From assembly GCA_964401995.1 (NCBI GenBank), contig CAYOAP010000002.1:124001-188000 (forward strand): a stretch of DNA of 64,000 nt, given 5' to 3'. Of this stretch, positions 15,778 to 25,156 are shown in pieces. The notes under the pieces were generated by a model. It was given only the letters and a program-made list of their open reading frames with translations. It did no database searches and was not told the origin of the DNA. Within the stretch, counting starts at the first letter, position 1. The number at the start of each line of letters is the position of its first letter. Made by a program: the position numbers and the translations under genes. Source of the DNA: DATCBF01 sp964401995 (GTDB taxonomy: Bacteria; Actinomycetota; Thermoleophilia; Solirubrobacterales; 70-9).

Positions 15778-15809
15778 GTACGTACGCTTACTAAATGATT
15801 AGTACGTAC
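15778..15809 (-). promoter_or_regulatory. Palindromic operator of the toxin-antitoxin operon
   Basis: GTACGTAC, itself a palindrome, occurs at 15778-15785 and again at 15802-15809, 24 bp apart. Between them lies TACTAA-atga-TTAGTA (15789-15804). The block is AT-richer than its surroundings and starts 20 bp before the antitoxin TTG, the expected place for Phd/YefM self-repression. The 136 bases from 15810 to 15945 hold nothing I can recognise. Confidence 0.5.
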
Positions 15810-15945
15810 CATAGCACTTCGCCGATCGTCGGCTGTTCGAGGCTGGATCGATCTCTCAAGCGTGATCATCGACCCAAGCTACCGCCGCTTCGGTCGCGGG
15901 ATGCGCGCGCAAAGAAACAATTCCCGGCCAATTTTGTGACGAGAT

Positions 15946-17442
15946 TCAGTGCGCGCGATGGTGGCGCCGCACGACCCGGATCTTGACCTGCTTGGAGATC
16001 GCCTCCTGGTAGGTCGTGTTTTCGGCGATGGTCGCGTGGAACTTCGTGTTGTGGCCGACGCGGACCAGGAAGTGGGCTGTGCAGGCGCGGTTGAGGCTGT
16101 GGGTCGCGATCGTCCGGCTGCCGCGCCGCAGCCGCACTCGATCCCCCAGCCGCCCCTCGCAGGGCGAGACCCAGGCCACCATCGCCGCCCGGCGGTTGCG
16201 TTCGACCTTGTGGCCGACCGCGCGCAGGCCGATGAAGGAGAACTTCTTCGGCGAGGCCGGGGCCGGAGCCGGGGGTGAGCAGCTGGCTGCGGTCGAGCCG
16301 ACGAAACGCTGGACCGCTCCGCCGCCGGAGACCACGTAGAGCCGCCCGCAGGAGTCTTCGCCGAAGGAGTCGAGGTTTTCCACGTGCAGGCCCTCGGGGC
16401 GGTCGCTCGTCAGCGGGGCGGCGAGGTCGAGCGAGCGGATTTCGCCGTTGCAGGCGTCGCCGTAGACGTAGCGGCCGTAGAGGTCGGCGACGCTCGGGTC
16501 GCGCTCGACGTAGCCGCCGATGATCGCGCCGCTGCAGGAGCCGCCGAAGTGGGGGTAGTCGAAGACCGGGCTGACGAAGCCTCCTACCGGTGGCGACCCG
16601 CACTGTGGGTCGGTCGCCGGCCCGGCCAGGAACCCCTCGCGGCAGTTCCAGCCGTAGTCGGCGCCGACGCCCAGCCCCGGCGCGGCGGCGTAGTCGATCT
16701 CCTCCCGGGCGCTCTGGCCGACATCGCCGATCACGATCGCGCCGTTGAGGCGGTCGAAGGAGAAGCGGAAGGGGTTGCGCAGCCCGTAGCTCCAGATTGC
16801 CTTGGCGTCGCCGGCAGCGGCGGGGAAGGGATTGCCGGCAGGCACGGCGTAGGGCAGCAGGCCGCTCTGGCCCGGGTCGATGCGGAGGATCTTGCCGAGC
16901 AGTTTGGTCAGGTCCTGGGCGTTGTGAAGTTCGTCGTTGCCGCCGCCACCGTCGCCGGTCGAGATAAAGAGGTCGCCTTCCGGCCCGAACTGAAGCTGGC
17001 CGCCGTTGTGGTTGCTCTGGCCCGGGTGGGGGATTTTCAGCACGTTGCGAAGGCTGGAGAGCTGCGCTTCTTTGCCGGTGGCTGTGAGCTCGGCGACGTG
17101 GATCTCACCCGGGACTTCTTTGCCGGTGTAGTCGGCGTAAAGCAGGCCGCTGCTGTCGAAGCTCGGGGCCAGCGCGATCGAGAGCAGGCCGCGCTCGCCT
17201 TCGCAGCAGCTGACGACGGAGCTGAGATCGGCGAAGGTGTGGCTCGCGCCGCCGTTAACTTCGATGATCTTGCCGGCGCGCTCGACCACGAACAGGCGGT
17301 CCGGGTTGCCGGGGTCGGAGGTGACGTAGATCGGTTCTTCGAAGCTGCCGACCGGCTGCAGCGAGGCGGCTGGCGCGGCCGAGGCGGCGGCCAGGGAAAG
17401 GACCAGAGAGATCGTGCAGATGAGTCCGAGGGTCTTCGCCAT
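15946..17442 (-). CDS. Secreted PQQ-dependent sugar dehydrogenase-like (GSDH family) protein
   Basis: About 498 residues from ATG 17442; a TTG at 17448 is possible. A signal peptide ends near AAASAAPAAS. The propeller part has VTSDPGNPDRLFVVERAGKI, GERGLLSIALAPSF, HNGGQLQFGPEGDLFISTGDG, SYGLRNPFRFSFD and a late YVYGDACNGEIRS. These are hallmarks of the soluble glucose/sorbosone dehydrogenase family, which oxidises aldose sugars with PQQ. A tail of about 90 residues with two Cys looks like an added beta domain. It is divergent from a secreted glycosidase, with starts 86 nt apart. The pairing suggests extracellular sugar processing beside the glycan locus. Confidence 0.88.
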   Translation of the reverse strand: MAKTLGLICTISLVLSLAAASAAPAASLQPVGSFEEPIYVTSDPGNPDRLFVVERAGKIIEVNGGASHTFADLSSVVSCCEGERGLLSIALAPSFDSSGLLYADYTGKEVPGEIHVAELTATGKEAQLSSLRNVLKIPHPGQSNHNGGQLQFGPEGDLFISTGDGGGGNDELHNAQDLTKLLGKILRIDPGQSGLLPYAVPAGNPFPAAAGDAKAIWSYGLRNPFRFSFDRLNGAIVIGDVGQSAREEIDYAAAPGLGVGADYGWNCREGFLAGPATDPQCGSPPVGGFVSPVFDYPHFGGSCSGAIIGGYVERDPSVADLYGRYVYGDACNGEIRSLDLAAPLTSDRPEGLHVENLDSFGEDSCGRLYVVSGGGAVQRFVGSTAASCSPPAPAPASPKKFSFIGLRAVGHKVERNRRAAMVAWVSPCEGRLGDRVRLRRGSRTIATHSLNRACTAHFLVRVGHNTKFHATIAENTTYQEAISKQVKIRVVRRHHRAH

Positions 17443-17528
17443 TGGCAAGAGCTTAGGTAGTTCACGTCTTCGCTACATCTGGGCGGGACCAGTGTTCAGA
17501 GTGACGTGACCGTTACCTTTCCCCACTC

Positions 17529-18653
17529 GTGAGACGCCGAAACCTGACCGCCGCCATCTTCCTCGCCTGTCTCGCGGCGGCGGTTCCGTTGACGACGAGC
17601 GGGGCGCCGGCCGCGGTCACGGTCGCGCCGCCAGCCGGTTTCTTCGGGATCACGCCGCAGACCCCGCTGACGCCGGAAGACGCCCGCTACATGGCTGCGG
17701 GCGGGATCGGGAGCGTGCGCTGGCCGCTGGTCTGGTCGACGGTGCAGCCGACGGCGAAAAGCGCCTACGACTGGAGCAGCTTCGACCCGGTCGTCTCGAT
17801 CGCCGCCCAGGCCGGCCTGCAGGTGCTGCCCTCGATCGGCGGGCCTCCCACCTGGGTTGCCAGCAAGTCGACGACGATGCCGATCGACACCGCCAAGCAG
17901 CGCGCCGCCTGGCAGGCCTTCCTGCGGGCGGCGGTCAAACGCTACGGGCCGGGCGGCGAATTCTGGAAGCTGCACGCTCACGAAGGCGTCAACTACGAAC
18001 CGGCGTTGACACCGGCGCTGCCGATCAAGACCTGGCAGATCTGGAACGAGTCCAACTTCTTCTACTTCGCCTATCCGGTCTCCCCGGCTCGCTACGCGAA
18101 GCTGGTGACGATCTCCAGCCAGGCGATCAAATCGGTCAGGCCGGGGGCGAAGGTGCTGCTCTCCGGGCTCTTCGGCCAGCCGACCGCGAGCGGCAAGCGC
18201 GGCATGCCCGCCGCCACCTTCCTGCGCCAGTTCTACAAGACGCCCGGGATCAAGAGCCGCTTCGACGCCGTCTCGCTGCACCCCTACGCGGTCGACGCCG
18301 AAACGCTCGAAGAATACGTCGAAGAATTCCACGAAGTGAGCGTCGAAAACCACGATCGCCCCGGCTTCTACATCACCGAGATGGGCTGGGGATCGCAGAA
18401 CGACTTCAACCACGATGCCTTCGAGCAGGGCAGCGCCGGACAGGTGCGGCAGATGCGCGATTCCTACGAATACCTGCTCGCCAACCAGAGCCGGCTCAAC
18501 CTCAAGGGCGTCTACTGGTTCTCCTGGAAGGACCTCAAGGGCCTCTGCGACTTCTGCGACTCGGTCGGCTTCTTCAAAGAAGGGCCAAAGTTCAAGCCGA
18601 AGCCCGTCTGGCCCGCGTTCGTGAAGCTCACGGGCGGCCGCGTCCGACCTTGA
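17529..18653 (+). CDS. Secreted clan GH-A-like glycosidase, paralogue 1
   Basis: A 374-residue protein from GTG 17529 with a signal peptide (FLACLAAAVPLTTSGAPAA). It has a TIM-barrel glycosidase pattern: IGSVRWPLVWSTVQP, GLQVLPSIGGPPTWV, KTWQIWNESNFFYF with Glu174 as predicted acid/base, and FYITEMGWGS with Glu284 as predicted nucleophile. The distance between the glutamates suits GH5/GH39-type enzymes. A close paralogue lies at 55442-56554. The next gene, a large membrane protein, starts 8 nt downstream. It may trim or remodel the polysaccharide made by the locus; this is inference. Confidence 0.82.
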   Translation: MRRRNLTAAIFLACLAAAVPLTTSGAPAAVTVAPPAGFFGITPQTPLTPEDARYMAAGGIGSVRWPLVWSTVQPTAKSAYDWSSFDPVVSIAAQAGLQVLPSIGGPPTWVASKSTTMPIDTAKQRAAWQAFLRAAVKRYGPGGEFWKLHAHEGVNYEPALTPALPIKTWQIWNESNFFYFAYPVSPARYAKLVTISSQAIKSVRPGAKVLLSGLFGQPTASGKRGMPAATFLRQFYKTPGIKSRFDAVSLHPYAVDAETLEEYVEEFHEVSVENHDRPGFYITEMGWGSQNDFNHDAFEQGSAGQVRQMRDSYEYLLANQSRLNLKGVYWFSWKDLKGLCDFCDSVGFFKEGPKFKPKPVWPAFVKLTGGRVRP

Positions 18654-18660
18654 CGGCTGC

Positions 18661-20331
18661 TTGACCTCCGCCGCGGCCAAAGGCTGGCTCAAGCAGAACG
18701 CCGCCCTGGCGCTGCTCGGCGCAGCCTTGCTCGTCGCGGCGGCGGTGCTGCTCAGCTACGCCTCGGGCCTGACCTACTTCCAGGACAGCTGGGAGTACCT
18801 GATGCACAGGCGCGGACTCTCAGTCGACGCGCTGCTGAAGCCCCACAACGAGCACATCGTGCTGATCCCGGTGGCGATCGAGCAGCTGATCCTGCGGGTC
18901 TTCGGGATGAGCTCGACGACGCCCGAATTCGTCGTCCTCACGGCGCTGCTGCTGGCCACGGCGACCCTCGTCTTCGTCTACGCCCGCCGCCGCCTCGGCC
19001 CCTGGCCGGCGCTGATGGCGGCGGTGCTGCTGCTCTTCCTCGGCCCCGCCTGGCAGGACCTGCTCTGGCCCTTCCAGATCGGCTTCGTCGGCTCGCTCCT
19101 GTTCGGGATCGCGATGCTGCTGGCGCTGGAGCGCGCCGACCGCCGCTGGGACCGGGCCGCCTGCCTCTTCCTCGCGATCTCGATCGGCTTCTCCACGATC
19201 GGCCTCACATTCGCGCTCGGCGCGGCCGTCGACATCCTGCAGCGACGCCGCTCCCGCGGCCTGCGCCGCGCCTGGCTGGTCGCCGTCCCCCTGTTCTTCT
19301 ACGCGGCCTGGTACCTGGGCTGGGGGCACGACGCCGAAACCCATCTCACTCTCCACAACGTCCTCGTCTCACCCCGCTTCGTCGCCGAAGGCTTCTCCTC
19401 CTCGCTTGCCTCGCTGCTGGCGCTGGCGACGATCGCCGACGAAGCGGTCGGCCGCTCGCAGTGGGGCCTGCCGCTGCTCGTCATCCTCCTTGCCCTGCTG
19501 GGCTACGCCAAGGTCCGCAAGCCCGGCTTTTCTCCCCGCCTCTGGCCGGTCCTCGCCAGCGCGGCCGCCTTCTGGTTCCTGGCCGGGTTCAACTACATCC
19601 CCGGGCGGGAGGCCTACTCGAGCCGCTACCTCTACGCCGGGGCGGTCTTCGTCCTGCTGATCGCCGCCGACCTGCTCAAGGGCGTGCGCATCGGCCGCCG
19701 GGCCCTGGTTGCCGGCGGGGCCGTCACCCTGGTCGCGGCCGGCTTCAACCTCACCCCGCTGCGCGAAGGCCGCGACTTCTTCCGCCAGGAGACGGTGCTG
19801 ACCCGCTCCGACCTGGCCGCGCTCGAGATCGCCCGGCACACGGTCGAACCCTCCTTCGCCCTGTCCCCGGAAGTTGCCGGCAGCCGCTTCCTCGACGAAA
19901 TCACCGCCGGCGAGTACCTGCAGGCGGTGCGCGAATACGGCTCCCCCGCCTATACCCCGGCTGAGTTGGCGGACGCGCCCGAAGTCGGCCGCAAACAGGC
20001 CGACACCGTCCTCGCCAACGCCCTGCCGGTGAGCAGCGAAGTCGAGGAAGGGGAGGCGCCGGGCCCGCGTGGCCACTGCGTCTCAATCCCCGGAGGCGCG
20101 GGGCCAGGTGCGCAGCCCCTGAAGCTCAGCCCCGGCCTGACGCGAATCGAGTTCCCGCCGGGCGGGCCAGGGACGATCCGCCTGCGCCGCTTCGCGACGA
20201 CCGAATACCCGCTGATCACCGAAGGCGTCGCCGGAGGCTCGACGACGCTGCTGCGGATCCCGCGCGACAGCGCGGTGCGGCCCTGGCGCCTGCAGGCAGA
20301 AGCGGCGCAGGGCGCGACGGTCTGCCGCTAG
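18661..20331 (+). CDS. Large multi-pass membrane protein, GT-C-like candidate, paralogue 1
   Basis: A 556-residue protein from TTG 18661, 8 nt after the glycosidase. It has about ten hydrophobic segments over residues 10-370 and a soluble C-terminal domain. The first outer loop holds LTYFQDSWEYL and KPHNEHIVLIPVAIEQLI, and the next segment RRRLGPWPALMAAVLLLFLG then PAWQDLLWP. An acidic residue after the first membrane segment and the conserved HNEH suggest a polyprenyl-phosphate-dependent GT-C enzyme, but no named family is certain. The same blocks recur in 43295-44962. The C-terminal domain is beta-rich (SPGLTRIEFPPGGPGTIRLR). Confidence 0.72.
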   Translation: MTSAAAKGWLKQNAALALLGAALLVAAAVLLSYASGLTYFQDSWEYLMHRRGLSVDALLKPHNEHIVLIPVAIEQLILRVFGMSSTTPEFVVLTALLLATATLVFVYARRRLGPWPALMAAVLLLFLGPAWQDLLWPFQIGFVGSLLFGIAMLLALERADRRWDRAACLFLAISIGFSTIGLTFALGAAVDILQRRRSRGLRRAWLVAVPLFFYAAWYLGWGHDAETHLTLHNVLVSPRFVAEGFSSSLASLLALATIADEAVGRSQWGLPLLVILLALLGYAKVRKPGFSPRLWPVLASAAAFWFLAGFNYIPGREAYSSRYLYAGAVFVLLIAADLLKGVRIGRRALVAGGAVTLVAAGFNLTPLREGRDFFRQETVLTRSDLAALEIARHTVEPSFALSPEVAGSRFLDEITAGEYLQAVREYGSPAYTPAELADAPEVGRKQADTVLANALPVSSEVEEGEAPGPRGHCVSIPGGAGPGAQPLKLSPGLTRIEFPPGGPGTIRLRRFATTEYPLITEGVAGGSTTLLRIPRDSAVRPWRLQAEAAQGATVCR

Positions 20332-20384
20332 GGTGGCGAGGTCTGGGGAAGATCGCGTCTGACCCAGCGGGGACCTTTAGATCG

Positions 20385-21872
20385 ATGCCGAACGCCAGCG
20401 AAGATGTCCTGACGTCGAGCGAGGCGGGCGGCAAGGTGATTCGCGGCAGCGCGATTCGAGTCGTCGCCAACGTCGCCGGTGTCGGGCTCGGCCTGATCAC
20501 CGCCACGCTCTTGCTGCGGCACCTCGGGGTTGCTGAATCGGGCCGCTATGTGACCGTGCTGTCGCTGGTCGGCATCGCGGTCAGCGTCGCCGACAACGGG
20601 CTCAACGTGACAGCCAGCAGCGAGCTGGCTCGGCTTGAGCCCGGAAAACGGCGGCTGCTGTTGGCGAACATCTTCGGCCAGCGCCTGCTCGTCGCCTTCG
20701 TCGCCCTGATCGCCCTGGTCGCCTTCGCCCTGGTCGCCGGCTATCCGAGTGAGATGGTCACTGGCACCGCCCTGGCCGGGGCCGGGGTGCTGATCGTCGC
20801 CATCGCCAACTCGATCCTGGTCCCGCTCACCGTGCAGCTGCGCAACGCCGGCGTCGCCTTTGTCGACTTCCTGCGACAGGTCGTCACCCTCGCCGGGGTG
20901 GCGTTGCTGGTTGCCCTCGGCGCCCAGCTGACGCCCTTCTTCGCGGTCCAGATCGTCGTCGGCGTCGCCGTGGTCGCCGTCACCCCGCTGCTGGTCGGCC
21001 GTGGGGGGCTTGTGCGGCCGCGCTTTGACCGTTCCGATCAGCGCACGCTGATGCGGACGGCCTTGCCGGTGGCAGCCGCGCTGGCGCTCGGACAGGTTTA
21101 CTTCCGGCTGGTGATCGTGCTGATGTCGCTGATCTCTTCCGCCGAGCAGACCGGCTACTTCGGCGGCTCCTTGCGGGCAATGGAAGCGCTGATCACGATC
21201 CCGGTCCTGATCGCCGGCGTCGCGTTGCCGCTGCTGACGGCAGCTGCCCGCGACGATCGCGCCCGCCTGCGCTACGCGGTCGAAGGCCTCGGCGAGGGCG
21301 CGGTGATCGCTGGCGTGCTCGTGATCCTGGTCACGGTCCGCGCCGCCGAACCGGTGATGACCGCGATCGGCGGCGCCGCTTTCGGCCCTTCGGGCGCGGT
21401 CCTGCGCATCCAGGTGGTCGCGCTGCTGTTCATCGCGCTCTACCAGATCTGGACGGTGTCGCTGGTGGCGCTGGGGCGGCAGCGGGACCTGATCTTGACC
21501 AACGCCCTCGGCCTCGCCGCGGTGGCTATCTTCGCCGGCCTGCTGGTCCCCGCGTCCGGCGCTCGGGGCGGGGCCGTCGCGACCGTGCTCGGCGACGCGG
21601 TTCTTGCCGGCCTGATCTACTGGCGGCTGCACTTGGCGACCGGCAGGGTGATGGTCCGGCTGGGCTTCCTGGCCCGAGTGGCGTTGGCCGCCGCCGCCGC
21701 CTCCGTGCCGCTTTTGCTCACGGGCATCCCCGACCTTGTCGCCGCCGGGCTGTCGGCGGCGCTGTTCATCGGCGTCGGCCACCTGGTCGGCATGGTTCCC
21801 GACGAGCTGCGTGAAGCGCTGGGCCCGCGCGGCATGCTCAGGGCCGCCAAGTGGCCGGTGGAGAGCCAGTGA
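20385..21872 (+). CDS. Oligosaccharide flippase (Wzx/MurJ-like, MOP family)
   Basis: A 495-residue, mostly hydrophobic protein with about 12-14 membrane segments. The N-terminus GGKVIRGSAIRVVANVAGVG and LLLRHLGVAESGRYVTVLSLVGIA are typical of the polysaccharide_synt/flippase group. ALPVAAALALGQVYFRLVIV and EQTGYFGGSLRAMEAL also fit. Wzx proteins move lipid-linked oligosaccharide units across the membrane. The next gene, a methyltransferase, overlaps its stop (GTGA). A Wzm/Wzt ABC exporter lies 18 kb away, so two export routes are present in the locus. Confidence 0.88.
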   Translation: MPNASEDVLTSSEAGGKVIRGSAIRVVANVAGVGLGLITATLLLRHLGVAESGRYVTVLSLVGIAVSVADNGLNVTASSELARLEPGKRRLLLANIFGQRLLVAFVALIALVAFALVAGYPSEMVTGTALAGAGVLIVAIANSILVPLTVQLRNAGVAFVDFLRQVVTLAGVALLVALGAQLTPFFAVQIVVGVAVVAVTPLLVGRGGLVRPRFDRSDQRTLMRTALPVAAALALGQVYFRLVIVLMSLISSAEQTGYFGGSLRAMEALITIPVLIAGVALPLLTAAARDDRARLRYAVEGLGEGAVIAGVLVILVTVRAAEPVMTAIGGAAFGPSGAVLRIQVVALLFIALYQIWTVSLVALGRQRDLILTNALGLAAVAIFAGLLVPASGARGGAVATVLGDAVLAGLIYWRLHLATGRVMVRLGFLARVALAAAAASVPLLLTGIPDLVAAGLSAALFIGVGHLVGMVPDELREALGPRGMLRAAKWPVESQ

Positions 21873-23179
21873 GCCTCCCGGCAAAGATCTTGGGGCCGCT
21901 TGCCAAAAAACTCGGCTTGATGCCCCGTTCGGCAATGCTCACCTCGCCCTACCGCGGCGTCCGCAGGCTCGGCACTCTTGCCTTCGCCCTGCGCATGCTC
22001 TTGACGGTACGGCGAACCAAATGGTTCTACAGCAGGGGACGCGTTCCCGCGACTCGCATCGAGTGCCGTCCGCCGACACCCGTCGCCGACGTCGACGTCG
22101 AGCTCTGCCGGCGCCTGATCGCCGCTTTCTCCAAGGCCTGTGAGCAACAGCCCGGCGCGCAGTCGACCGAAGGCATGTGGTCGTGGATCTCCGATGCTCG
22201 TCAGCGCGATCTCGCCGTCGTTCTCAAAAAGGGCGATCCAGCGGCGCTTGCCGAGCTGATGGCGTCGATGCTGGCGCAGGACTTTGTCCTCGGCATGGCC
22301 CAGGGGCCGCTGATTCGCCAGACACGGTTCCGGCTGGAAGCACGCGCCTGGGGCCTGAAATCTCTAGATGGGCTCGCCTCACTGGCCGAGGCGCTTGGCG
22401 TCGTGGCGGTGGAGAGCCCTGAGCAGGGGGGCGCGGGGCTGGCCTTCGAGGCGAGCTTCGCCGAGCTGTTCGCCGCGATCGAGGGCGAGCTTGGCTTCCG
22501 CGTCGATTTCCCCGACATCGGCGCGCCGAGCGGGCTGGCGGTCGAGGGTCGGCTGATAACGCCTGACACGCCGGACCAGATCTATGCCGCGATGCGCCTC
22601 GACCAGGCGATCAGCTTGCACCTTGGCCGAGGGGCCGGCAATGACCCCTTGCGGATAGTCGAGATCGGCGGTGGCCATGGCGCGATGTGCCACTGGTTCT
22701 TGCAGCGGCAGGCGGCTGTGGCCCGCTACACGATCGTCGACCTGCCGATCGTCAACGTCCTCCAGGGTTACTTTCTGGGTCGCGCCCTTGGCCCGGACCG
22801 CGTCTCCCTGTACGGCGAGCCGCCTGCCCAGGTGGAAATAGTCCCCAACTTCGCCCTGGCGGAGGTAGAGTCGCCATGCGACGCGCTGGTCAACAAGGAC
22901 AGCATGCCGGAGATGCCCTACGAGGCGATGATGGAGTACCTCGAGTGGGGGGCTGACAACTGCGAGGGGCTTTTCTACAGCCACAACCAGGAGGCCGCGG
23001 TGGAGTTCCTCGGCGAGACCCAGGGAGTGGTTCACAAAGCTGTCGCCGAGATGGGGGGTTTCGAGCGGCTGCGTCGGGATGCCGCCTGGGTCAGAGGCGG
23101 CTATGTCGAGGAGGTCTACGTCCCGCGGCGCTCAGCGCCAGCGGTGCCAGGCGAGCCAGGCGAGACCCCGCCGCGTTAG
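21869..23179 (+). CDS. Putative sugar O-methyltransferase
   Basis: About 436 residues from GTG 21869, overlapping the flippase stop by 4 bp and preceded by GGTGGAGAG. The C-terminal half is a class I methyltransferase: LRIVEIGGGHGAMCHWFLQR (motif I), YTIVDLPIVNVLQGYFL (motif II with Asp), and ALVNKDSMPEMPYEAMMEYL. This matches the annotated 'putative sugar O-methyltransferase' family of glycan loci. The N-terminal 170 residues are helical and not recognised. It is convergent with, and overlaps by 48 bp, a minus-strand glycosyltransferase-like gene. Confidence 0.78.
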   Translation: MSLPAKILGPLAKKLGLMPRSAMLTSPYRGVRRLGTLAFALRMLLTVRRTKWFYSRGRVPATRIECRPPTPVADVDVELCRRLIAAFSKACEQQPGAQSTEGMWSWISDARQRDLAVVLKKGDPAALAELMASMLAQDFVLGMAQGPLIRQTRFRLEARAWGLKSLDGLASLAEALGVVAVESPEQGGAGLAFEASFAELFAAIEGELGFRVDFPDIGAPSGLAVEGRLITPDTPDQIYAAMRLDQAISLHLGRGAGNDPLRIVEIGGGHGAMCHWFLQRQAAVARYTIVDLPIVNVLQGYFLGRALGPDRVSLYGEPPAQVEIVPNFALAEVESPCDALVNKDSMPEMPYEAMMEYLEWGADNCEGLFYSHNQEAAVEFLGETQGVVHKAVAEMGGFERLRRDAAWVRGGYVEEVYVPRRSAPAVPGEPGETPPR

Positions 23180-23902
23180 CGGTCCCGCTTCCTCGTAGTG
23201 GCGGGTGCGATTGTCGGCGAGCAGCAGATTGGCCTGCTTGCCGGCCCGGAAGGTGCCGCTCTGGCGCCAGCGCTCGGGGGGGTAGGCGACTCCGTCGCGG
23301 CCGACCACGAGCGTCTTCAGGCCCCGCTCTTGGACCTGGCGGGTGAGGCTGCGGCTGCCGCCCTCCAACGCCACCGCCCCGAGCTTGTCGACGCCGGTCG
23401 GCCACTCGAGCGAGAGCAGCAGCTCGCGGCTGAGCGCGAAGCAGTTGGTGCGCAGGTGCGGGTTGGGGAACGGCTCGTGGCCCGGGCGGAGCTTGCGCAG
23501 TGGGCCTGGCCGCACGGCATTGGGGCTCTCGTAGGAGCCGGTCGCCCCGACCATGCCTGCCCCGGGGCTGAGCAGCGCCCGCTCGAGATGTCCAAGCCAG
23601 CCGTCGGCGAGGACGACGCTGACGGTGTTGACGAAGCAGTAGCGCTCGGCGGCGACCCGGTCGGCGGTCGTCCGATAGTGGTCGAGGTCCATCCCCTCGC
23701 CAAGCTCGAGCTCCTGGTGGGGGACCGCGGCGAAGGCGTCGCGCCACGGGTCTCGATCGCTCTCGGGTCCAGCCAGGACGAGGAGCAGGCGATGGTCGGC
23801 GCCGGCCGGGTGTTCGCTGTAGGAGGCCAGGAACTGTTCGGCGGCCTCTGGTCCGTAGGGGGTCCAGGCGAGGTAGGTGAGGCAGAGGGCCGGCTGGTCC
23901 AT
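23132..23902 (-). CDS. Glycosyltransferase-like protein (GT2-type, divergent)
   Basis: A 256-residue protein starting at MDQPALCLTYLAWTPYGPEA. DHRLLLVLAGPES, YCFVNTVSVVLADGWLGHLE, AGMVGATGSYESPNA and LRTNCFALSRELLLSLEWP follow the order seen in family 2 glycosyltransferases. The usual DxD is replaced by NTVS, so catalysis is uncertain. Its start overlaps the DUF2304 stop (TGATG-type overlap), and its 3' end overlaps the convergent methyltransferase by 48 bp. It is the last gene of a three-gene minus-strand operon. Confidence 0.68.
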   Translation of the reverse strand: MDQPALCLTYLAWTPYGPEAAEQFLASYSEHPAGADHRLLLVLAGPESDRDPWRDAFAAVPHQELELGEGMDLDHYRTTADRVAAERYCFVNTVSVVLADGWLGHLERALLSPGAGMVGATGSYESPNAVRPGPLRKLRPGHEPFPNPHLRTNCFALSRELLLSLEWPTGVDKLGAVALEGGSRSLTRQVQERGLKTLVVGRDGVAYPPERWRQSGTFRAGKQANLLLADNRTRHYEEAGPLTRRGLAWLAWHRWR

Positions 23903-24297
23903 CAAGGAGTGTGCGAAGGCTCGTCCTCGTCCTGCTGCTCAAGGCGCTGCTGCAGCAGCGCCACCCGCTGGGCCAGGACCTTGTTCTGGTCGGCCAGGCG
24001 CGAGACGACCACAGAGAAATTCACCAGCATGATCAGCACGAAGAGGAAGGCCACGGCGAAGAGCGTGGCGGGGGGGTAGAAGATGCCGGCGGCGTGGGAC
24101 AGAGTCGTCAACAGGCCCTGCCAGAGGGCAAGCACGAGCACCGTGACCCCCGCCAACAGCCAGAGGATCGCGTAGCGCTCCATCAGGTGCTTGCGCCTGA
24201 CCAGCTCGAAGATCATCAGGCAGATGAACAGGGCCATGACCACGACCTCGATCCGCTGGCTCGCCACGCCGAATATCTGAGTCGCGGCGGCGATCAC
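23902..24297 (-). CDS. DUF2304 family membrane protein
   Basis: A 131-residue protein with three hydrophobic segments (VVVMALFICLMIFELV, AILWLLAGVTVLVLAL, LFAVAFLFVLIMLVNFSVVV) and a short C-terminal coiled-coil (LAQRVALLQQRLEQQ). DUF2304 proteins are regularly encoded next to DPM1-like glycosyltransferases, exactly as here: the GT2 gene overlaps its start by 4 bp. They may anchor or partner the transferase at the membrane. The biochemical role is unknown. Confidence 0.85.
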   Translation of the reverse strand: MIAAATQIFGVASQRIEVVVMALFICLMIFELVRRKHLMERYAILWLLAGVTVLVLALWQGLLTTLSHAAGIFYPPATLFAVAFLFVLIMLVNFSVVVSRLADQNKVLAQRVALLQQRLEQQDEDEPSHTP

Positions 24298-25046
24298 GTC
24301 GTGCTCTCGAGGGCGGGGGAGGCGGCTGCCTCTGCCTTGGTCGGCCGTCTCCTGAACAGGGCCACGAACAGCGCCAGCAGCACCTTCACCATGTAATAGA
24401 CGGACTGGGTCGAGGAGATCGTCGACTCGCCGGTCATCCGTGGCGCCATCACCACCGGCGTCTCGCGGCTGCGGAGGCGGTGGACATGCATCAGCAGGAT
24501 CGCCTCGACCTCCGGGTAATCGGGCGGGTAGTCGCGGGCGAACAGCTCGATGCCGCTGCGGTCGGTCATCCGGAAGCCGGAGGTGGGGTCGGTCACGCGC
24601 TGGCGCGTGATCAAGGAGACCACCCGGGCGAAGAGGCGGATGCCGATGCGGCGGGTGGCCGAGGAGCGGTAGCCGTCGGCGTCGGGGTCGAGGAACCGCG
24701 AGCCGGTGACCATGTTCAGGCCAGGATCCCCCTGCAGGAGGTTGAGCAGGTCGTGGATGTGGCGGGGATCGTGCTGCCCGTCACCGTCGACCTGGACAGC
24801 GACCTCGTAGCCGCGCTCCTGGGCGTAGATGTAGCCGCTCTGCATCGCCCCGCCGATGCCGAGGTTGAATGGAAGGCGGATCACCTCGGCCCCCGCCTCC
24901 CGCGCCCGCATGGCAGTGGCGTCGGAAGAGCCGTCGTCGATCACGAGGACATCGAAGTCCGGCGCCAGGCGCTGCAGCGAAGCGATCGTCGTGCCGATCG
25001 CTTCAACCTCGTTATGAGCCGGGACGATTGCGAGATTGCGGTTCAA
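24294..25046 (-). CDS. Glycosyltransferase family 2, DPM1-like
   Basis: About 250 residues from TTG 25046 (LNRNLAIVPAHNE); a TTG at 25127 is the alternative. AIVPAHNEVEAIGTTIASL and FDVLVIDDGSSDAT open the GT-A fold. LPFNLGIGGAMQSGYIYA, VQVDGDGQHDP (DxD) and GSRFLDPDADGYRSSATRRI continue it, and the C-terminal hydrophobic stretch VYYMVKVLLALFVALF is membrane-associated. Such enzymes usually load a sugar onto a polyprenyl phosphate. It is the first gene of the operon with DUF2304, and divergent from an epimerase operon. Confidence 0.88.
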   Translation of the reverse strand: MNRNLAIVPAHNEVEAIGTTIASLQRLAPDFDVLVIDDGSSDATAMRAREAGAEVIRLPFNLGIGGAMQSGYIYAQERGYEVAVQVDGDGQHDPRHIHDLLNLLQGDPGLNMVTGSRFLDPDADGYRSSATRRIGIRLFARVVSLITRQRVTDPTSGFRMTDRSGIELFARDYPPDYPEVEAILLMHVHRLRSRETPVVMAPRMTGESTISSTQSVYYMVKVLLALFVALFRRRPTKAEAAASPALESTT

Positions 25047-25156
25047 GGAGGGCGATGTTACGCCGAGCCCTCGGGGGAATGTCGTCGACGATGGTCCGAT
25101 AGCGTCAGCCCCGTGCCAGGGATCCAAGCCGGAAGACAGATCGCTCGGAGGCCATC

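Noticed and set aside
17449..17528. CACGTC and GACGTG half-sites between the dehydrogenase and glycosidase
   Set aside because: Six-base arms 35 bp apart occur easily by chance in this composition.
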